Assembly: GCF_020184175.1 (NCBI RefSeq)
Contig: NC_065533.1
Location: 6,470,695-6,534,694, forward strand
Source of the DNA: Aphis gossypii
Taxonomy: Eukaryota > Arthropoda > Insecta > Hemiptera > Aphididae
Direction of reading: 5' to 3'
DNA length: 64,000 nucleotides
Shown here: positions 44,524 to 58,567 of the stretch, piece after piece
Layout: every line of letters starts with the position of its first letter
Numbering within the stretch: the first letter of the stretch is position 1
Position numbers and translations under genes: made by a program
The notes under the pieces: generated by a model
What the model saw: only the letters and a program-made list of their open reading frames with translations
Databases searched by the model: none
Told to the model about the DNA's origin: nothing

Positions 44524-47500
44524 TTCAATGGATAAGACCGGTTTTTCGATTGCTTTAAGTATATTACTTAATTTGTCTCCTTGTTCAGAACTTATGGTGA
44601 AAAGTACTAAGAACTTGTACATAGAAATGTGTTTTCTATACAAAATATCGTCGTCTAACTCCGTCCATAACTTCTCATTATTTAACCATCTCCTTAATTT
44701 ATGCAATATTTGAATTTTGTCCTTCGTGATATTGTTCTCCTGAGAATGATATAATAAGGTAAACAATTTAATTAAAAAATAAACGTAATGTGATTATCAT
44801 ATAGTATTTTAAAAATTGTAGGTATATTTCTAATGATTAGTTTTTACTTAACTTTAGAATTTAGATCAAACTAATAAATTAATAACCTATAAATTTATTA
44901 AAAAAAATATATGGCCGTCATAAATTCAATCATAATTCATCAAGCTTAAATCACTTAGTGTATCTAGGTATCTATAATAGGTACCAGTATTTTTAAGAAT
45001 TATCTAGTTCTGTAATTAATTATGTCTTATAAATAAAGTTTCGTAAAACTGATTTCTATGAAGTTTTAGTTCTACACTAGTTCTAACTGAGACTTATTGA
45101 GTTGTATACAACAAGTTTAATCTTTGTCGCATATTATACTTATCAACTAATAGGTATTTGCTTTATTACTTTATATAATTTTTTTTTGTACATTTTATCA
45201 AATTATAACAATTATTTCAATAAGTTATATTACTTGATCAGTTATAAGTAATTTTACTTATTTTTCATATTATTAAGAAATATAACACCTATTGTTTGTG
45301 TAGTATAACTTGGTATTTTATTTCAAGACCATACTGTTGATTTTTTTCTTCGAATTAAAGGTTGAAGATAAAAGAAATTTTAAAAATTTAAGTTATATGG
45401 GATTTGAAACCATTTTTAATCATTTTGTAGTTGAAATTTGTTTTTGTAGTTGGATTAAATTAATTAGATTAAAAAATATTTATCAATATTATGTTATTAA
45501 ACATCATATTTATCATGACTGATGACTAGAAACTCATCTACCATTTTCGGTAAATATTTATTTTTTAAGTACAAAAAAACACCGGGCACAATATTTTACA
45601 CCCAATGAAAACTGTTAACTAACTGAACTCTCAGACGTGATAATCGACTTATTCATTTTTATTTAGTAACCGAGTTATAGACACCCAAAACTCACTGATC
45701 AAGTGAAATGATTATCACTCGGCTAACTCAAAGAAGTATCCGCAATTGGTATATTATAATTGTGACTTTGAATAATTCGTCTGCAACTAATATAACGTAG
45801 CCTTTTGGAGATAAATATGAGCCCAGGACCGTACCCTCTCTGCTCTCCTCTATCAAATCTTGGCCATTTGTTAATATTTAACTGATATTTTATAAATCAA
45901 ATGTACTCACATATAAAAAATAATGTCGAAACAATAATACTGCTGAACTGGGAAATGGTTTAACGTAACCAAGTCGATCAAATTTTATTTCTTCATCTCG
46001 TATTGCCATCCTTAAATTACCAGTATCTCCAAAATTGTTTAATTCAGTAGTCATTATATCTAATTTCAATGTTAGTAATAGTAAATTCCATGTATCTACA
46101 TGTTTTTTTTGTGTTTTATAATCATTAGAATATAATTTTTCTCTTATTGAATTGAAAAAATCTAAACCTGAAAACACAAATCCCATATTTAACAAAATTA
46201 CATTTATATTAAAAAAAAAAAATAATAATAAATCGAATTCTAACACCCATTTATAATATGACTAATCTGCACAATATGCAAATCAATATGTATTCCAATA
46301 AATGAAAACAATTAAATATTAATAAAGGTAATAGTATAGTAAGGTAACATAAATCACTAACTAAATATTGCCCTAATTAATTTGTTAATAAGTGATTTTC
46401 TGATGTAGCTAGTGAACATATACTGCTGAAAAATACTACACGGTTATGCCAATCAGAGAGTATTTAGTGGTTTTATCAAAGGTCTCTGTGTTTCCAAGAA
46501 ACTAGCTTTTTATATTGCGGTAGAGTCCTTCTTCAGCTATACATTGTCTCTAATTCTAAGGAAACCACATGCTTTTAACTTCATTGTAACAAATTTGTGT
46601 TAATTTTTAAGTTACCTTAGTATACAAAATATCCATTTTATCAGTAATTGAATTTATATCAAAAGTTTTCAATATCAATAATTATATCTGAATATGACAT
46701 TAAATTATTGTTTGCATAAAATAAAATAATATTGTTTAAGTTTTATAGAAAAATAATGAATATCAATGATATTGATATTTAAATTATTTATAGTTTAAAT
46801 ATCGTTTAAATTTATTTAGTATTTAAAATAGAGTTGTATTAAAAAATAGCTCCCAATGCTGTAAACGTGCTTCATAGGAAACCACCAAGTGTACTGATTC
46901 CCTTACTCGATATCCCGCATTAGCTGAACTCATTGCGGCATTCAATGCCGGCCTGTCAACCATTTGCGATGAAACTTCTTATCGTTGTCATCGATATGTG
47001 CGAAGTTCATGCAGTGATCTAATTTTAGATGCTACAAAGTTTCACCAGTTGAAATTCATAGAAAATTTATGAAAATTGATGAGTAAGCATGCATCAGCGT
47101 TCAACACGTCCGCTTATGGTATAACGAGTTCTCCAAAGGACGCAGAGATATCCACTATGAACAATGAAGCGAATTCCAACGAAGTTATGGCGAAAATTGA
47201 GAATTCTGCTAGAAGATCGAAGGATAACGATTCGGTAACTGGCTGCCCGGGTACCCGAGGTTAGTGAAAAATCAATCAACACGATTTTGACTGAAAGGTT
47301 AGATTAAGGTTAGGGTTAGGCTAGGTTAGGCTAAGATGGGTAGGACCAAGGACTTAATTTTGGACCTAATTTGGTTGGGATCTCGTTGAACATGACCTTT
47401 ACAACCTTGATCTTGCACCTTGTGACTTCTAGTTGTTCCCAAAATTAAAGCAATACTTGAGTGGACAATGATTCTAGACGGACGAAGTGTTGCGGGAAGC

Positions 47501-50500
47501 GGTCACAAAATTACTCTACCAATTTATTGACAGAGGACTTCTTTGAAGTGTGTTACCATAAGTGGATTTGTCTTCAACAAATATACAGAGAAAAATCTGG
47601 CAAATATGTTGAAAAATAGCTAGGAGATAAGCCTTTCCAATGGTGTATTTTTAAATTTAAATAAAAAAAAAGTTTTATAAATGAAGGAAATGAGCGAACC
47701 TTAATTTTTTTCACAACTCTCATATATAAAATAAGATTTTAAATGTTTATTTATCAGATTTTTTGATTTCAGTGTGATATACTTAAAATGGACTTTTTAT
47801 TAAAAATTCAAGACAAATTACTCATTTTATAAGTGTTCAATTGTAGAATGATATCTACATTTTCGTGAATTTAAGGAATTTTGTAAAAATATAATTTTTT
47901 ATAATAATCATATAACACAGAAAATATTTTTTTTTATTTAATTTAAAATAACTAAGGGAACATCTTTGATGACAGAATTCAAAATCGAATCATTGTATCC
48001 ACAACGTATTGTGTACACTGTACACACACTTCATTGTAAAATAAAAACTTTCATCGCCACGTTCAGAATTTGAGAATATAAATAACCACGATACTTAAAT
48101 TGATTGCTTTTTTTTATTGACAGAAATTATTTATGTCCTCAATTATATCTTACAAAATCTACAATGAATTATCCCGAAAAACTAAAAAAAAAATTATTTT
48201 TTCTTTTAAAAATATTTTAGATTGGTTTAATCAAATTGATCAATTTAAAAATTAGAAAAAAAATAATATCCTATTTTTTATTTTATATTATCCAATTAAC
48301 AATATTAATAATATATATATGTGTGTTATAATATTTACCATCAGTGACCACTTTATATGCAAATTGATAGTTCCTAGAAAAATAATATGTACTTGCAGCA
48401 TTATAGTACGATTGAATTAATACCATATACTCTTTATACTCTTCTGATAAGTTTTTCTAAAAATAATTTTGTTTACCATAATTATTATATTAGTATACAT
48501 TCGTAATACATACATAACTTATAAAATAAAAACATTTATTAGTTTAATTTATCATATATCCATATATAATGCTCATAATTTTTTTTTTTCATAAAACTCA
48601 GTGGGTATCTAGGTAAAATTTATTTAAACTAAACCAAATAATTTTTTTGAAGACACTCGTACGTTTTATAATTAAATATTTTATTGTTACCAAGTATGTT
48701 ATATTTTACTAGATAATTGTATATGTTAATTGATGTTTGTTCATTTATTTATAATTTAATGATTGGGTGTAACTTCATCATAAATTATTGTTTAAAACTC
48801 CCACAGCTAAAGTAAATACGGTGTAACGAGACCATTTTACCATTCGCACAATAGCGCGCACAACCATAGTAAACATCGCGTACGGTGCAGAAAATTGAAA
48901 CTGATACGATCGACGGGTGCCGCAATCGCGCGCCAACGCGCTACCAGTCAACCGTATGCGTATTAATATGCGTGCAGTGCCCAATAACATGTGCCGGGCA
49001 CCCACACTAGATAGCGTGAACGACGTTGTACCAGCAGTACTAATTGATCAAAATCCTGTTACCAGTAATCTGATGGTACATATACATTAAGCGTCACCTT
49101 AATCATGTACTACCATAATATTACAGCGTGCTCCGCGAAAACTATACCAACAGATACCACCAAAAACCGCAATTGCCATCGATCATTATTACTACGCGGA
49201 GAATGCCAGAACAGCATACAAATATACACAGCTGCAAAAATCGACAGTATCGGTTCCGATTCACTCTACCGGCGACAAACAGTTTACATGGAGTCATCTA
49301 TAGTTGGTTGAAACTGGTGACGGGTCCCGGTAAAGTGAATCATCGTATTTACGCCTCGCCGCCTTCGAGACCGCCGTCCGAAGTAGTTCGACCACCGTCA
49401 AACTTACTCCTCTGATTTAGGGACTAAATTAATATTGGTCCAAACTAAATCAGACGAGTAACTACCATTTCGCCTCCGTACTGCGCCGCCTTCGAGACCG
49501 CCATAGCCGCCGTCCACAGTGCCTTCACCGGTTGCAAACGCTTAAGACGACCATAGTCATAATAGAGACAGTCATCCCGCCAGTAGCACTACCAAAGGTT
49601 CTACCATACTGTAAGTCTACCCATAAAACCCCAAATATTAAACCTTTCCTTGTTAAACGTTTTTTTATAAATATCAAATCACTTTAAGTGATATAATTTC
49701 AATGAATAAGAAAATAATCTACTAGTTAATAAATTTCGATACAATTCTTATGAACTATAAATAAGAAAAGGTGTTCATCATTTATTGTAAACAACGGTGT
49801 TGGAGATAAAAACAGTATTTGGATAGGTAACTTATTCAAATCATTTTTTTTAAGTATATTAACATTAAATAAAAACATTTTTTTGATCACTCAAAATACC
49901 TATGTTGATTTTAAATATAAATCTTAGATTTTGCAACAAAGAATAAATTTTTACGATATTGTTTCCAAACAGATTTGAATATACTACTTTATCTGAAAAT
50001 TATGATATTAGTAACTTTATAGATCACATACATACTATTAATGATTTTACTAAGTTTATGATTTTTAAAAATCACTAGGTCCTCACCCCTGGAAAAGTTA
50101 GGTTACAATCATCACATTTATCAATTTATTCTTAGTTAGTTTATTCCGATGTGAAAAAGGGTCTTTTTTGGAAAAGTTGCGTCAGTTTTAGTAATGATAT
50201 TCTACTAGGTAAAAACAATATCTGTTAAAAATTGGTGAATAAATTCTTAATAAAATTTGCTAATTTATTAAGGAAACATGGAGACGTAGACTTTAATTCT
50301 CAAACTCAGTATCATAAGTTGGCAATAGTTGAAGGTGAATCATCCATTTAAGTATATAAAAATTCAACATACGATATTAGAAACTAGTTGAAACTTTACG
50401 TATACAGCAAGTTTTTGAAAAATGAAAATAGAGAAAGACTTGTTCCAATAATAAAAATAGTATTTAATAGTACCTAGATAACAGAATATAGTTACCTATA

Positions 50501-53500
50501 AGAGGCTACCTGATTGGCAGTTCATTACTTAATATGAATTATTGCAATTGAAGAGAATTTTCGTTCATTATTAAGGTTCCGAATAGATAATGAAAATATA
50601 GTTTTGGAAAATCATTTAATGACAGCTAAAAATAATTACACTTTTAATGTTAATAAAATATCGACAAATTAATTAATAAATGATTGTGACATTGAAGTTC
50701 TTTAAATTGTATTTAATCGAATACAGAAGGCTAAATAAAACTGTATTTTATTTGATGATACAACTGATGTATGTCACATATCACAATTAGTTTATCAAAT
50801 AGACATATTAAAAGACAAGCAAGATTTAATTGGTTCTGTTTATCTTCACGAGGACAATTAAAATGCAATAATACGAGTAGCAGGCATATTAACACAACAA
50901 TCATTATAACCGATTCCTACACATGAAAATAAATCTATTCTCACACATTTCTACTATTTCCAATTTTTGAACCAAGTATTTCTCCTGTTTTAGTTGGTTC
51001 TGAATATTTTAAACCTAATGTACCTATTATTTTCATTATCTGTGTTAAAATCAAAAGCATTTGCACTACAAGAATTGCGGACCTCCACCCCCTCCGGAAA
51101 TTTTCCTAAAGACTGTTTTCGGTCTACTAGGACAATTTCCCCCAATATATTTTTAATATAAACATATCCTACCTTTTTTTAAAAAAAAGTTTATTATTTA
51201 ATATTAAATTATTTTTTGAGCTCGCCATAAACCAAATTCACAAGCAGTTATTAAATTTTTAAGTATCAAACTTGGTACAGTTCAAAAAAAATAAAATAAA
51301 ATAAATATGAACAAAGGCTAAGAAATATGTGTTAAGAAATAACAATAGAATCAAATATCAAGTTGTTTTTATAAAATTAATCGTTTTAAGTTGGAATTTT
51401 TTGCCATTTTTAAAGGTTATTCATTATTTTTTGTGTAGGCAATCTACATTTAAGTATATTTATACATAGAAATAATATATATATTCATGTGTGTTTATGT
51501 GTTAGTGACATTTATTGATTATTGTATATATTTATAATGTTCATTTTTTATTTACTTTCTTTCCCGTAATATTTTCATGTATTCTTGCAAATAAACCGTT
51601 TTTGTTGTATTTTTTGTATCGGTTTATTAATTGGTTATGAAATTTAATTCTATAAGTGTCAGTTCCAGTTTCAAGAAGTTCACTCCATAGTTGTTCAATT
51701 GCTGAAAATGAAATGCAACCCTAGTTTTATAACTAAAAAATAATTTTTAAAACAACATGAAATTTGCTTTTGTTCTGACAACTTTAATAGGTATAATAAT
51801 ATGATTGCTGGTGTATACCTATTTTACGTAAGCAACACAGTTTTGTGACAAGTAGTAGAGTTTATCAAATATATCGAACACATTGCAATAAAACAAGTAA
51901 GTTTATAAATAATATTTTAAAAAATCTTATTATTCAAATCTGGGGCCAAGCTAAACTGATTAATATAAGACCGATACAAGCTTTCCAGTCTAACCTAATG
52001 GTATATGACCATCGACGCACTACACAAGGATCTACGAATCTCAACAGTCAATGAAATAACCACTCGACACTACAAAAAGTTTCATTCAAGCCAAAACCCT
52101 TTTATTTCCCGTATGTCTTCTATAACCAACCACAGCAACCCTCCAATGTGATTAAAAATAAAATGGTCAATAGATGGGCCTTGCCTAACACAGGAGATAT
52201 TATTGATAGACGGTTTTCCGCCTTCAAGACAATTAATACAACTATTAGTATTATTATAGACGAGTAGTATTCAATTTACTTGTTGTGTTTTCTGTGTGAA
52301 TATTAAACATAGATTTTTAATAAAAAAAAAAAAAACAAACAAACAAACGAACTATACTTGGAATTGAAGTGAATGATTGTAATCATGATTTTTGGTATTT
52401 CGTAAAATATTTTTATTACATCATTGTTATAAATGCTCTTCTACGGGTATTTTTTACATTTAGTATATTCATTTGGTACGTGTATATTAATTAAGAATAA
52501 ACTCATGTACTTCCCACTTATTCTTTTAGATATTGGATTGATTAAATTTCTTCACCCATAGTTCGTAGTCTTTAAATTATATTTAAATGGTGAACTTCAT
52601 TCACAATTGGTACACATTTTCAGTTTAATTATTTATTAGCTGATCATACTATCATTATTGTAGTGTATAATGTGTATGAAAAAGTAAATATTATTATAAA
52701 TGTAATAATATTATTAACGTTCATAATACATAATTACAAATAACAATAATTAGTGATTTGTTTATTTGAATGTGCATAGTTCAAAGGAGTACTTATATCT
52801 ATCTGGGCATAACAACCCTCGTATACATGAATATATTAAGTTAGAAATTAGTTTTATATAAGATAACGTTACTATTAGATACACAATTAAATGTATATAT
52901 TATAATTATATAATCTATATACATATAGGAGACCACCTCTATTCATTCTTCAATGCCCAGACTAAATCACTGGGTCTAGAGACTTGAAATCTTGTACAAA
53001 GGTTCTTTAAGCAATGTAGGGGCACACTAAGAAATAATTTTTCAAAATTCAACCTCTAAGGGGGTAAAAGAGGGGCTCTTAAAAGTTTGCATAGATTTTA
53101 TATAGCTACATAGTATATACAGTAGCTTTAATAGAAAGTGACAATATAATGAAAAGTGTTTATAATGTATTTGGAATTGAGACCTAAACGTAATATAATG
53201 TCTAAAAATTATATTAATCACAGATCTTTATCCATTTTTATTTTTTAATTCGTATAAATTGACTGAGTAATAAGTATTTTACGATGTATAATAGACACTT
53301 TCGAACACTTTCGAATATCAATATAGATACTTCATACTTTTAATATTACAGTAAATACTAACACACGACACGAAAATGCCAAAAAATAAACTAATACACG
53401 GGGAACGCCATGTCGGGACAGCTAGTTATGTGTAATAAACAAAAACATTATTTATATTAATAGAATGTTTAATATATTATGCAATAAATAAAAATACTTA

Positions 53501-53531
53501 CTAACAGTATCATCTAAGATCAATGATTTTC
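44524..53531 (-). CDS. Five internal exons of an unrecognised minus-strand host gene
   Basis: Exons in transcript order: 53531-53502, 51701-51556, 48456-48339, 46167-45911 and 44739-44524, all bounded by AG acceptors and GT donors (GTAAGTA, GTAAAT, GTAAAT, GTGAGTA, GTAAGTA). Phases agree at every join (30, 146, 118, 257 and 216 nt), giving about 255 residues without a stop. The product is helical, with TIEQLWSELLETG, YNAASTYYFSRNYQFAYKV, DYKTQKKHVDTWNLLLLTL and KLRRWLNNEKLWTELDDD, suggestive of TPR-like helical repeats. I do not recognise the family. First and last exons are not located. The introns (up to 3.1 kb) hold transposon fragments. A long spliced open frame amid decayed repeats argues for a real, maintained gene. 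Confidence 0.65.
47300..47640 (+). pseudogene. mariner-type transposase C-terminal remnant
   Basis: Near 47410-47430 the frame gives LDLAPCDF, the third-Asp region of mariner D,D34D transposases. LFPKLKQYL follows, then DEVLREAVTKLL, FIDRGLL and a NIQREKSGKYVEK-like end at about 47630 in shifted frames. Several stops and indels. It sits in an intron of the minus-strand gene, opposite in orientation. Confidence 0.7.
48825..49560. repeat. GC-rich dispersed repeat, copy 2 (inverted relative to 11440-12306)
   Basis: Reverse complement of the first copy over most of its length: GTAACGAGACCATTTTA, CACACTAGATAGCGTGAAC and GTAATCTGATGGTACA all match. Its hairpin stem is CTGATTTAG/CTAAATCAG, where copy 1 has CTGTTTTAG/CTAAAACAG. 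It lies in an intron of the minus-strand gene. Confidence 0.65.
50260..50960 (+). pseudogene. hAT (DUF4371-like) transposase remnant
   Basis: Broken frames near 50260-50340 (KHGDVDFNSQTQYHKLA) and 50730-50860. The latter contains FDDTTDVCHISQLV, the DETxD..EQLS-type motif of hAT transposases, and KDKQDLIGSVYLHE. Many stops. Confidence 0.55.
51845..52270 (+). pseudogene. LINE 3' remnant (Jockey-like C terminus)
   Basis: The frame at 51845-52054 carries IQIWGQAKLINIRPIQAFQS, the region after the RT domain in Jockey-type LINEs (YGIQLWG..NI..IQ.FQN). Residual similarity continues to about 52270 in other frames before an A-rich tail at 52321-52335. A 3' poly-A-like run supports a 5'-truncated LINE. 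Confidence 0.6.
52914..53425 (+). mobile_element. Non-autonomous Helitron-like element
   Basis: The 512-bp unit begins TCTATATACATATAGGAGACC after an A and ends ATGTCGGGACAGCTAG before a T. This matches Helitron features: 5' TC, 3' CTAG and insertion between A and T with no target duplication. A 3' hairpin upstream of CTAG is weak. A partial relative is at 8486-8645. No coding capacity. It lies between the first two exons found of the minus-strand gene. Confidence 0.6.
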
Positions 53532-54308
53532 CTGTAATCAAAAACAAACACTAAATTGTCTTTAAATATATCATTTTTTTTTTATAGTATTAGGATATTG
53601 TTATATATAGATTATACGTTATTTATTAGTGTATCTTCAAGGTTATAATTTCACAATATCTCTATTAGTTTAAACCTCCACACAACATAAAATTAATACC
53701 AAGTTCTTGAAATAAAAATTTTCGTCAAACTTTCATCAATGTTTTATGTGTATAATAATTATTATATTGATTAAGTATATAGGTAGTGTATAGGTATATA
53801 ATATATATATCAAGTATATGTAGATAATTTATATAATATACAGCAATTTTGTTTGCATATTTTGTAAGTACTAGATAATACGTACTAGAGAAACTACTTA
53901 GGTATCTAATAATTGTAACCAAATTGGGAAAACATATTCCTAGAAGCTCGAAGAATATTTAGTCTCAATTTTCAATTAATTTTGTTTATTATATAACTCT
54001 GAGATTCATATTTTGGCTGTGGCATCGTCTACGGAATTTAATTTTTCGTTTCATAGGTACTACAAACTGATTCCATGTATATAATTGGTTAACTATTCCC
54101 TGTCTTGTGCGAAGTCTTTAAAATTTATTATGCATGGAAATAACGCTGAAATATTTTATAGATTGATATGTTAACAGTCCACGTCTGAAACTTAAATACG
54201 CATGGTGTCGTCAATGTCAGCTGTAGGAAATTCGAGGAATATTAAATAATTTTTGGGAACAAGTCAAAAATGTATGAATTCTACGTACCTTAATGCATAG
54301 ATTAAATA

Positions 54309-54436
54309 TACTATTATATTATATTATTATTATTATATATTATATTATATTAATTTATTTATTATATTATATTATTATTATATTATATTATATTATATTA
54401 TATTATTATTATATTATATTAATTATATTATTATTA
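54309..54436. repeat. ATTAT/ATT low-complexity array
   Basis: Runs of TATTA and ATTATT units with few interruptions. Confidence 0.8.
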
Positions 54437-54505
54437 TCTAATATATAGATAACCCACTCCATGGAAAGACGAGGCAACCAGTTAGGCGGTCGTTTTAGAT
54501 CCAGC

Positions 54506-54656
54506 GGCATGGGCATAGGTAAAGGGAGTGTTTTGAGTGTTCAAACACCCCCCGAAATTAAAGATGAAACAATTTTAAAATAAATATTGTACATTAAATT
54601 GAATGTATATCTAGATCAAACCACCTCTGAAAATATTTTCTACCTACGCCCATGCC
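54506..54656. mobile_element. Short inverted-repeat element (MITE-like)
   Basis: GGCATGGGCATAGGTA at 54506-54521 and TACCTACGCCCATGCC at 54641-54656 are inverted with one mismatch around a 119-bp centre. Target duplication was not identified. No ORF. Confidence 0.55.
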
Positions 54657-54984
54657 CGGCGGCGTATTATCAAACCCTCTATAGCCACAGAGCCAGTCTT
54701 TAAAATGCAGTTTTCATTGGCCCTTTTAAAATTCGCACCAAATATTTTATATTATGATATTGATTATTTGATTATTAATTGACTATTATAATATAATATA
54801 ATTATTAAAGCATTGATTATAAATATTATAATATCTTTTATCAATTACACAACTGTATTAATAATATTTATATTATTATCATTAAATAAAAAATATTATA
54901 TATAATAGGTACTTTATATAATACTTTATAGTTGTTAATATTTTATTTGGTATTTATTTATTGCAAGTAATATTCTTCAAGGAT

Positions 54985-55197
54985 GTCAATTGAAAGTTGA
55001 AACAATAATTAAATATATCAATAATAAATATGTATCTGATATTGATTGGGCTAAATCAAATCCTGAAAAAAATATCTTCACTGTGCGAACAAATATTACA
55101 GACATAAGTTCTGCTAATAACTGGCTTGAATTATTTAGCACTGTGTCAAATGGTAATTGGATAGTAAATTTCGTGTTACCTATAGAATCCTCAAAAG
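54985..55197 (+). pseudogene. N-terminal exon of a MULE-type transposase
   Basis: An open frame (CQLKVETIIKYINNK) with NITDISSANNWLELFS and a following W (GNWIVNF), a pattern of the N-terminal region of FAR1/MULE-like proteins in aphids as I recall. It closes with a GTAATT donor at 55198. Orientation matches the first inverted arm at 57707-57944, which holds the next recognisable MULE segment. No start codon was found. Confidence 0.45.
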
Positions 55198-57706
55198 TAA
55201 TTTCTTATATTTATATTTTAATTTACAGTTAAATATTGTTATTTATTGTTGATAGTTTCATAAACTAAAATATTTTAACATAACATTAAAACATAAGTAG
55301 TTACAGAACACCAAGGAATAGGAACATCAATATCAAAAGTAAGACATTTTGTTAGGTAATCAAAACTTCAAAATTTAAATGATGTATCTAGTTATTCTTA
55401 GATTATGAAAAAATTGTATAGATGAGTCTTCCAAATATTGAACAAACTGTATATTGAATATAAGTATTGGAGTTTTGAAAAGTATATGTTTAAAAGTGTA
55501 ACCTATTTATGTATGTAGGCATTTATTTCTGGTTAATAATGTAGATATGTAGTTATGTGATTTACTGATGAATAAATCATAACTGACTATTTTTAAGACA
55601 GCCACATTGCTTAATATACCTAATAAAAAAATTAGTAGGTAGTATCTATGGTACCTACCTATTTTAATAAATATGATATAGGTACTATTAATATTTATAT
55701 ACTATTAAAGTATATTAAGTTTTATCAAAAACGGTTTTAATTTTTAGATGGTATGTAAACATTATTATGGATCAACAAATAAATTATTTATTTTTAATCA
55801 TTATTATACCCACTTAATATTTACTTATGAACAAAAGTTAGCATTTATGACTTAATGCAGGGCATGCAAGAGCAGTAGACCCACCAAAGAATAGTATGTT
55901 AGATTCAAAAGTATAATTTTACACTCCTCAAAAAGTGCAAATTAAAAATGATTATGAATATTTTATTTTTTACAAGATCTATAATTTTTATTTTTATTTT
56001 AATCATAGTTAAAAATAATTATCATCATCTAGTGACAAAATGATAATTATTATTTCTGACTAAATTCTCGTCAGTATGGTAAAAAATACTTTTAAAACTG
56101 TTTTTAAATACTATTAAAAATACATTCGTACCAAAAGTACTTAAAAACAAATAAAAACAAATATATTTATAATACTTGTCATGAATTTGAAAATGTATTA
56201 ATTTAATTAATTTTGTAATTACTCATTTAAAATTGTAATGTTATACATTATAGCCTAAATACAAAACTTAATCTTGTACTACCTACTTAATTTTATACTG
56301 AAAAATTAAAATAAATAATTAATGTTTATTATATTTTAATTCTGAAATACTTCAACAATAACATAATATGAAAAATATAAAAAAAAAAATATGTTACGAT
56401 TGTCAAAAAATAATATGAAATATGATCATTTTTAATTTAAAAATATATTTAAATAAACTAGATAGGTATTTGATATTTAATTACGTTCAAGACAGCACTT
56501 AAAATACTTAATTTAAAAAGTGTTTTAAATATAACTAATGTTACAATCCTTTGGTGGTTAATGGTTGTATTAAATACTTAAACAAATATTAATGCAAACA
56601 TTTATTTTATGTTTACATTAAATAAATCATAAATATAATTATTTTTTGTGTAATATGGGGGTGAATTTTTTTATTTTATTTTTAATTATTATCCCCCTCC
56701 TGATAATACAATCAATAACCATGTATAGTAATTAGTTATTTAATATCTATGCTGAGGTGTCTCACGTAGTCACGTTTTATTAATTTCTAATATTTTATCA
56801 TTTTTATCCATGTTTCTAGCTAAGTATACTCTTCTGTTAACTAGATAGAATAATATTAAAGAAATGGAGTTGTCTGGTATAATATTACATTATAATAAAA
56901 AATCAGATATATATTTTTTTATATCCTGAATCATTTAACATGTTGAGTATGTTTTAAAATAATATTTTAACATTAGGGTTTTCATTAATTATAGAATAAT
57001 AGATGTACTTATATAGTTATCTATTATTACAATATTACTTATAATTTAACTCTAAACCACCAGATAAATAAATACTTTAGATTTAAAGTGGACACTATTT
57101 TGTTTTAATACCAAAAATGCTTTGTCATAATTAACACCTATTAAACATGTCATGTTAAATTTAATAAATAGTAAATAATAATATTGTATTATAATAGTTA
57201 ATAATAGTCAGTAAATATTATTAAAAAAAAGTAATAACATACACTTAGTAGTTAGAAATAGAGTTCACAATTGAGTTCTGTTTAGAAGTATTTACTTTAT
57301 AGTTTATTGATAAAAATGTTACAACATAAAATTATTTTATACTGCAAATTAATTGTATATTTGTATATTATGATTTATGATAATAAATATATTAATAAAT
57401 TTAAACTGTTACTATAAACTAACTAATCAAAATGGAACCATACAAATAACATGCAAAATTACTTAAGACAAATTAAGAACATTTTCAATCAAACTATTTT
57501 CTATTTTAGAGTTATATTTCATAAGTATTGGGTTTGTCAACATGCTTCAAAAAATAAAACAAAGCTGAAAGACTAGTACTTCCTAGTGATACTATTTGTA
57601 AGGCATCTTTAGATATTTTATTAAAAAAAAAACAATAAAAAATACCAGGAAAAATGATTTTTATTTGAACAAAAGATCCTCCAGTGTGTGGATAGTCCAA
57701 CTTAAC
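55198..57706. other. AT-rich DNA, probable intron or spacer of the MULE
   Basis: No coding region supported; the minus-strand ORF at 57512-57700 has no recognised domain. Confidence 0.45.
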
Positions 57707-57944
57707 TTAAGTTACAACCACCCTATAAATTCATGTGATGCTCTCAAGAACTTAAGGGTTTCTGAAGAAGTTAGCATGTTATGAATTGTACATTTTATCG
57801 AATATAATAGAATATATAGAATATAATAAATCACAAATCAATTTTTAGACAAGAAATACATTCATAGCATACTTTAGTGATGGATTTACTGCAAGTGAAG
57901 CTTCTCATTTCCATGAGAGCAAATTACTTCTACAAGAAGAATCA
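57707..57944 (+). repeat. Inverted duplication, left arm (MULE segment)
   Basis: 238 bp identical by eye to the reverse complement of 59460-59697. It includes an acceptor (TTTTTAG, 57844-57850) and coding for YFSDGFTASEASHFHESKLL, a MULE region. Identity breaks off at both ends at once. Confidence 0.9.
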
Positions 57945-58567
57945 GACGTAGGATCAGTATGGATTGAGAATCACATAGAAGTTGCTTTAGCTTTTGTAAT
58001 ACTAAAAAATTTTAACACCGAGTTATTTATTATGAATGTAGGTGGTGTAGTAACATACGTAACAGTGACTAGGTAATAGCTTAGATTAAATATACTATAG
58101 ATAGCCTACCGGTATAGAAGATAATGGAAACACATAAATTAATAATACAACATCTCAATAGATAGCATACGCATTTGTGTAGTATCTAAAAATATATTAC
58201 AAATAAAATCGAATAGAAAATAAAGATTTCCTGTGCGGGGGAGGGGGGTATGACTGGGATTCGACCGGTTTAGACTAAAAATAAATTATATTATATAATA
58301 TATATATATATATATATTATATTAAATATGATACGGTCATTGGGGGGGGGGGCATGGCCAGGTTATAGCTTCAACTTTCAAGTAGAATTACACATTTTTT
58401 TGTGACTAAATTAATAAAACTAATAAGTATTATGTATTAACATAAACAATTAAATTGATCGTATATGCATACAGTGTATTGCTTATTGTTGTAAATTCAT
58501 TATTAATAAAACATTATATTTATTATTTTTTACTTTTTTAAATTTTTTTATTAATAAAAATAGATAT

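Noticed and set aside
57512..57700. Minus-strand ORF as missing C-terminal part of the hAT gene
   Set aside because: It lacks the motifs expected after the truncated hAT core and does not resemble the family.
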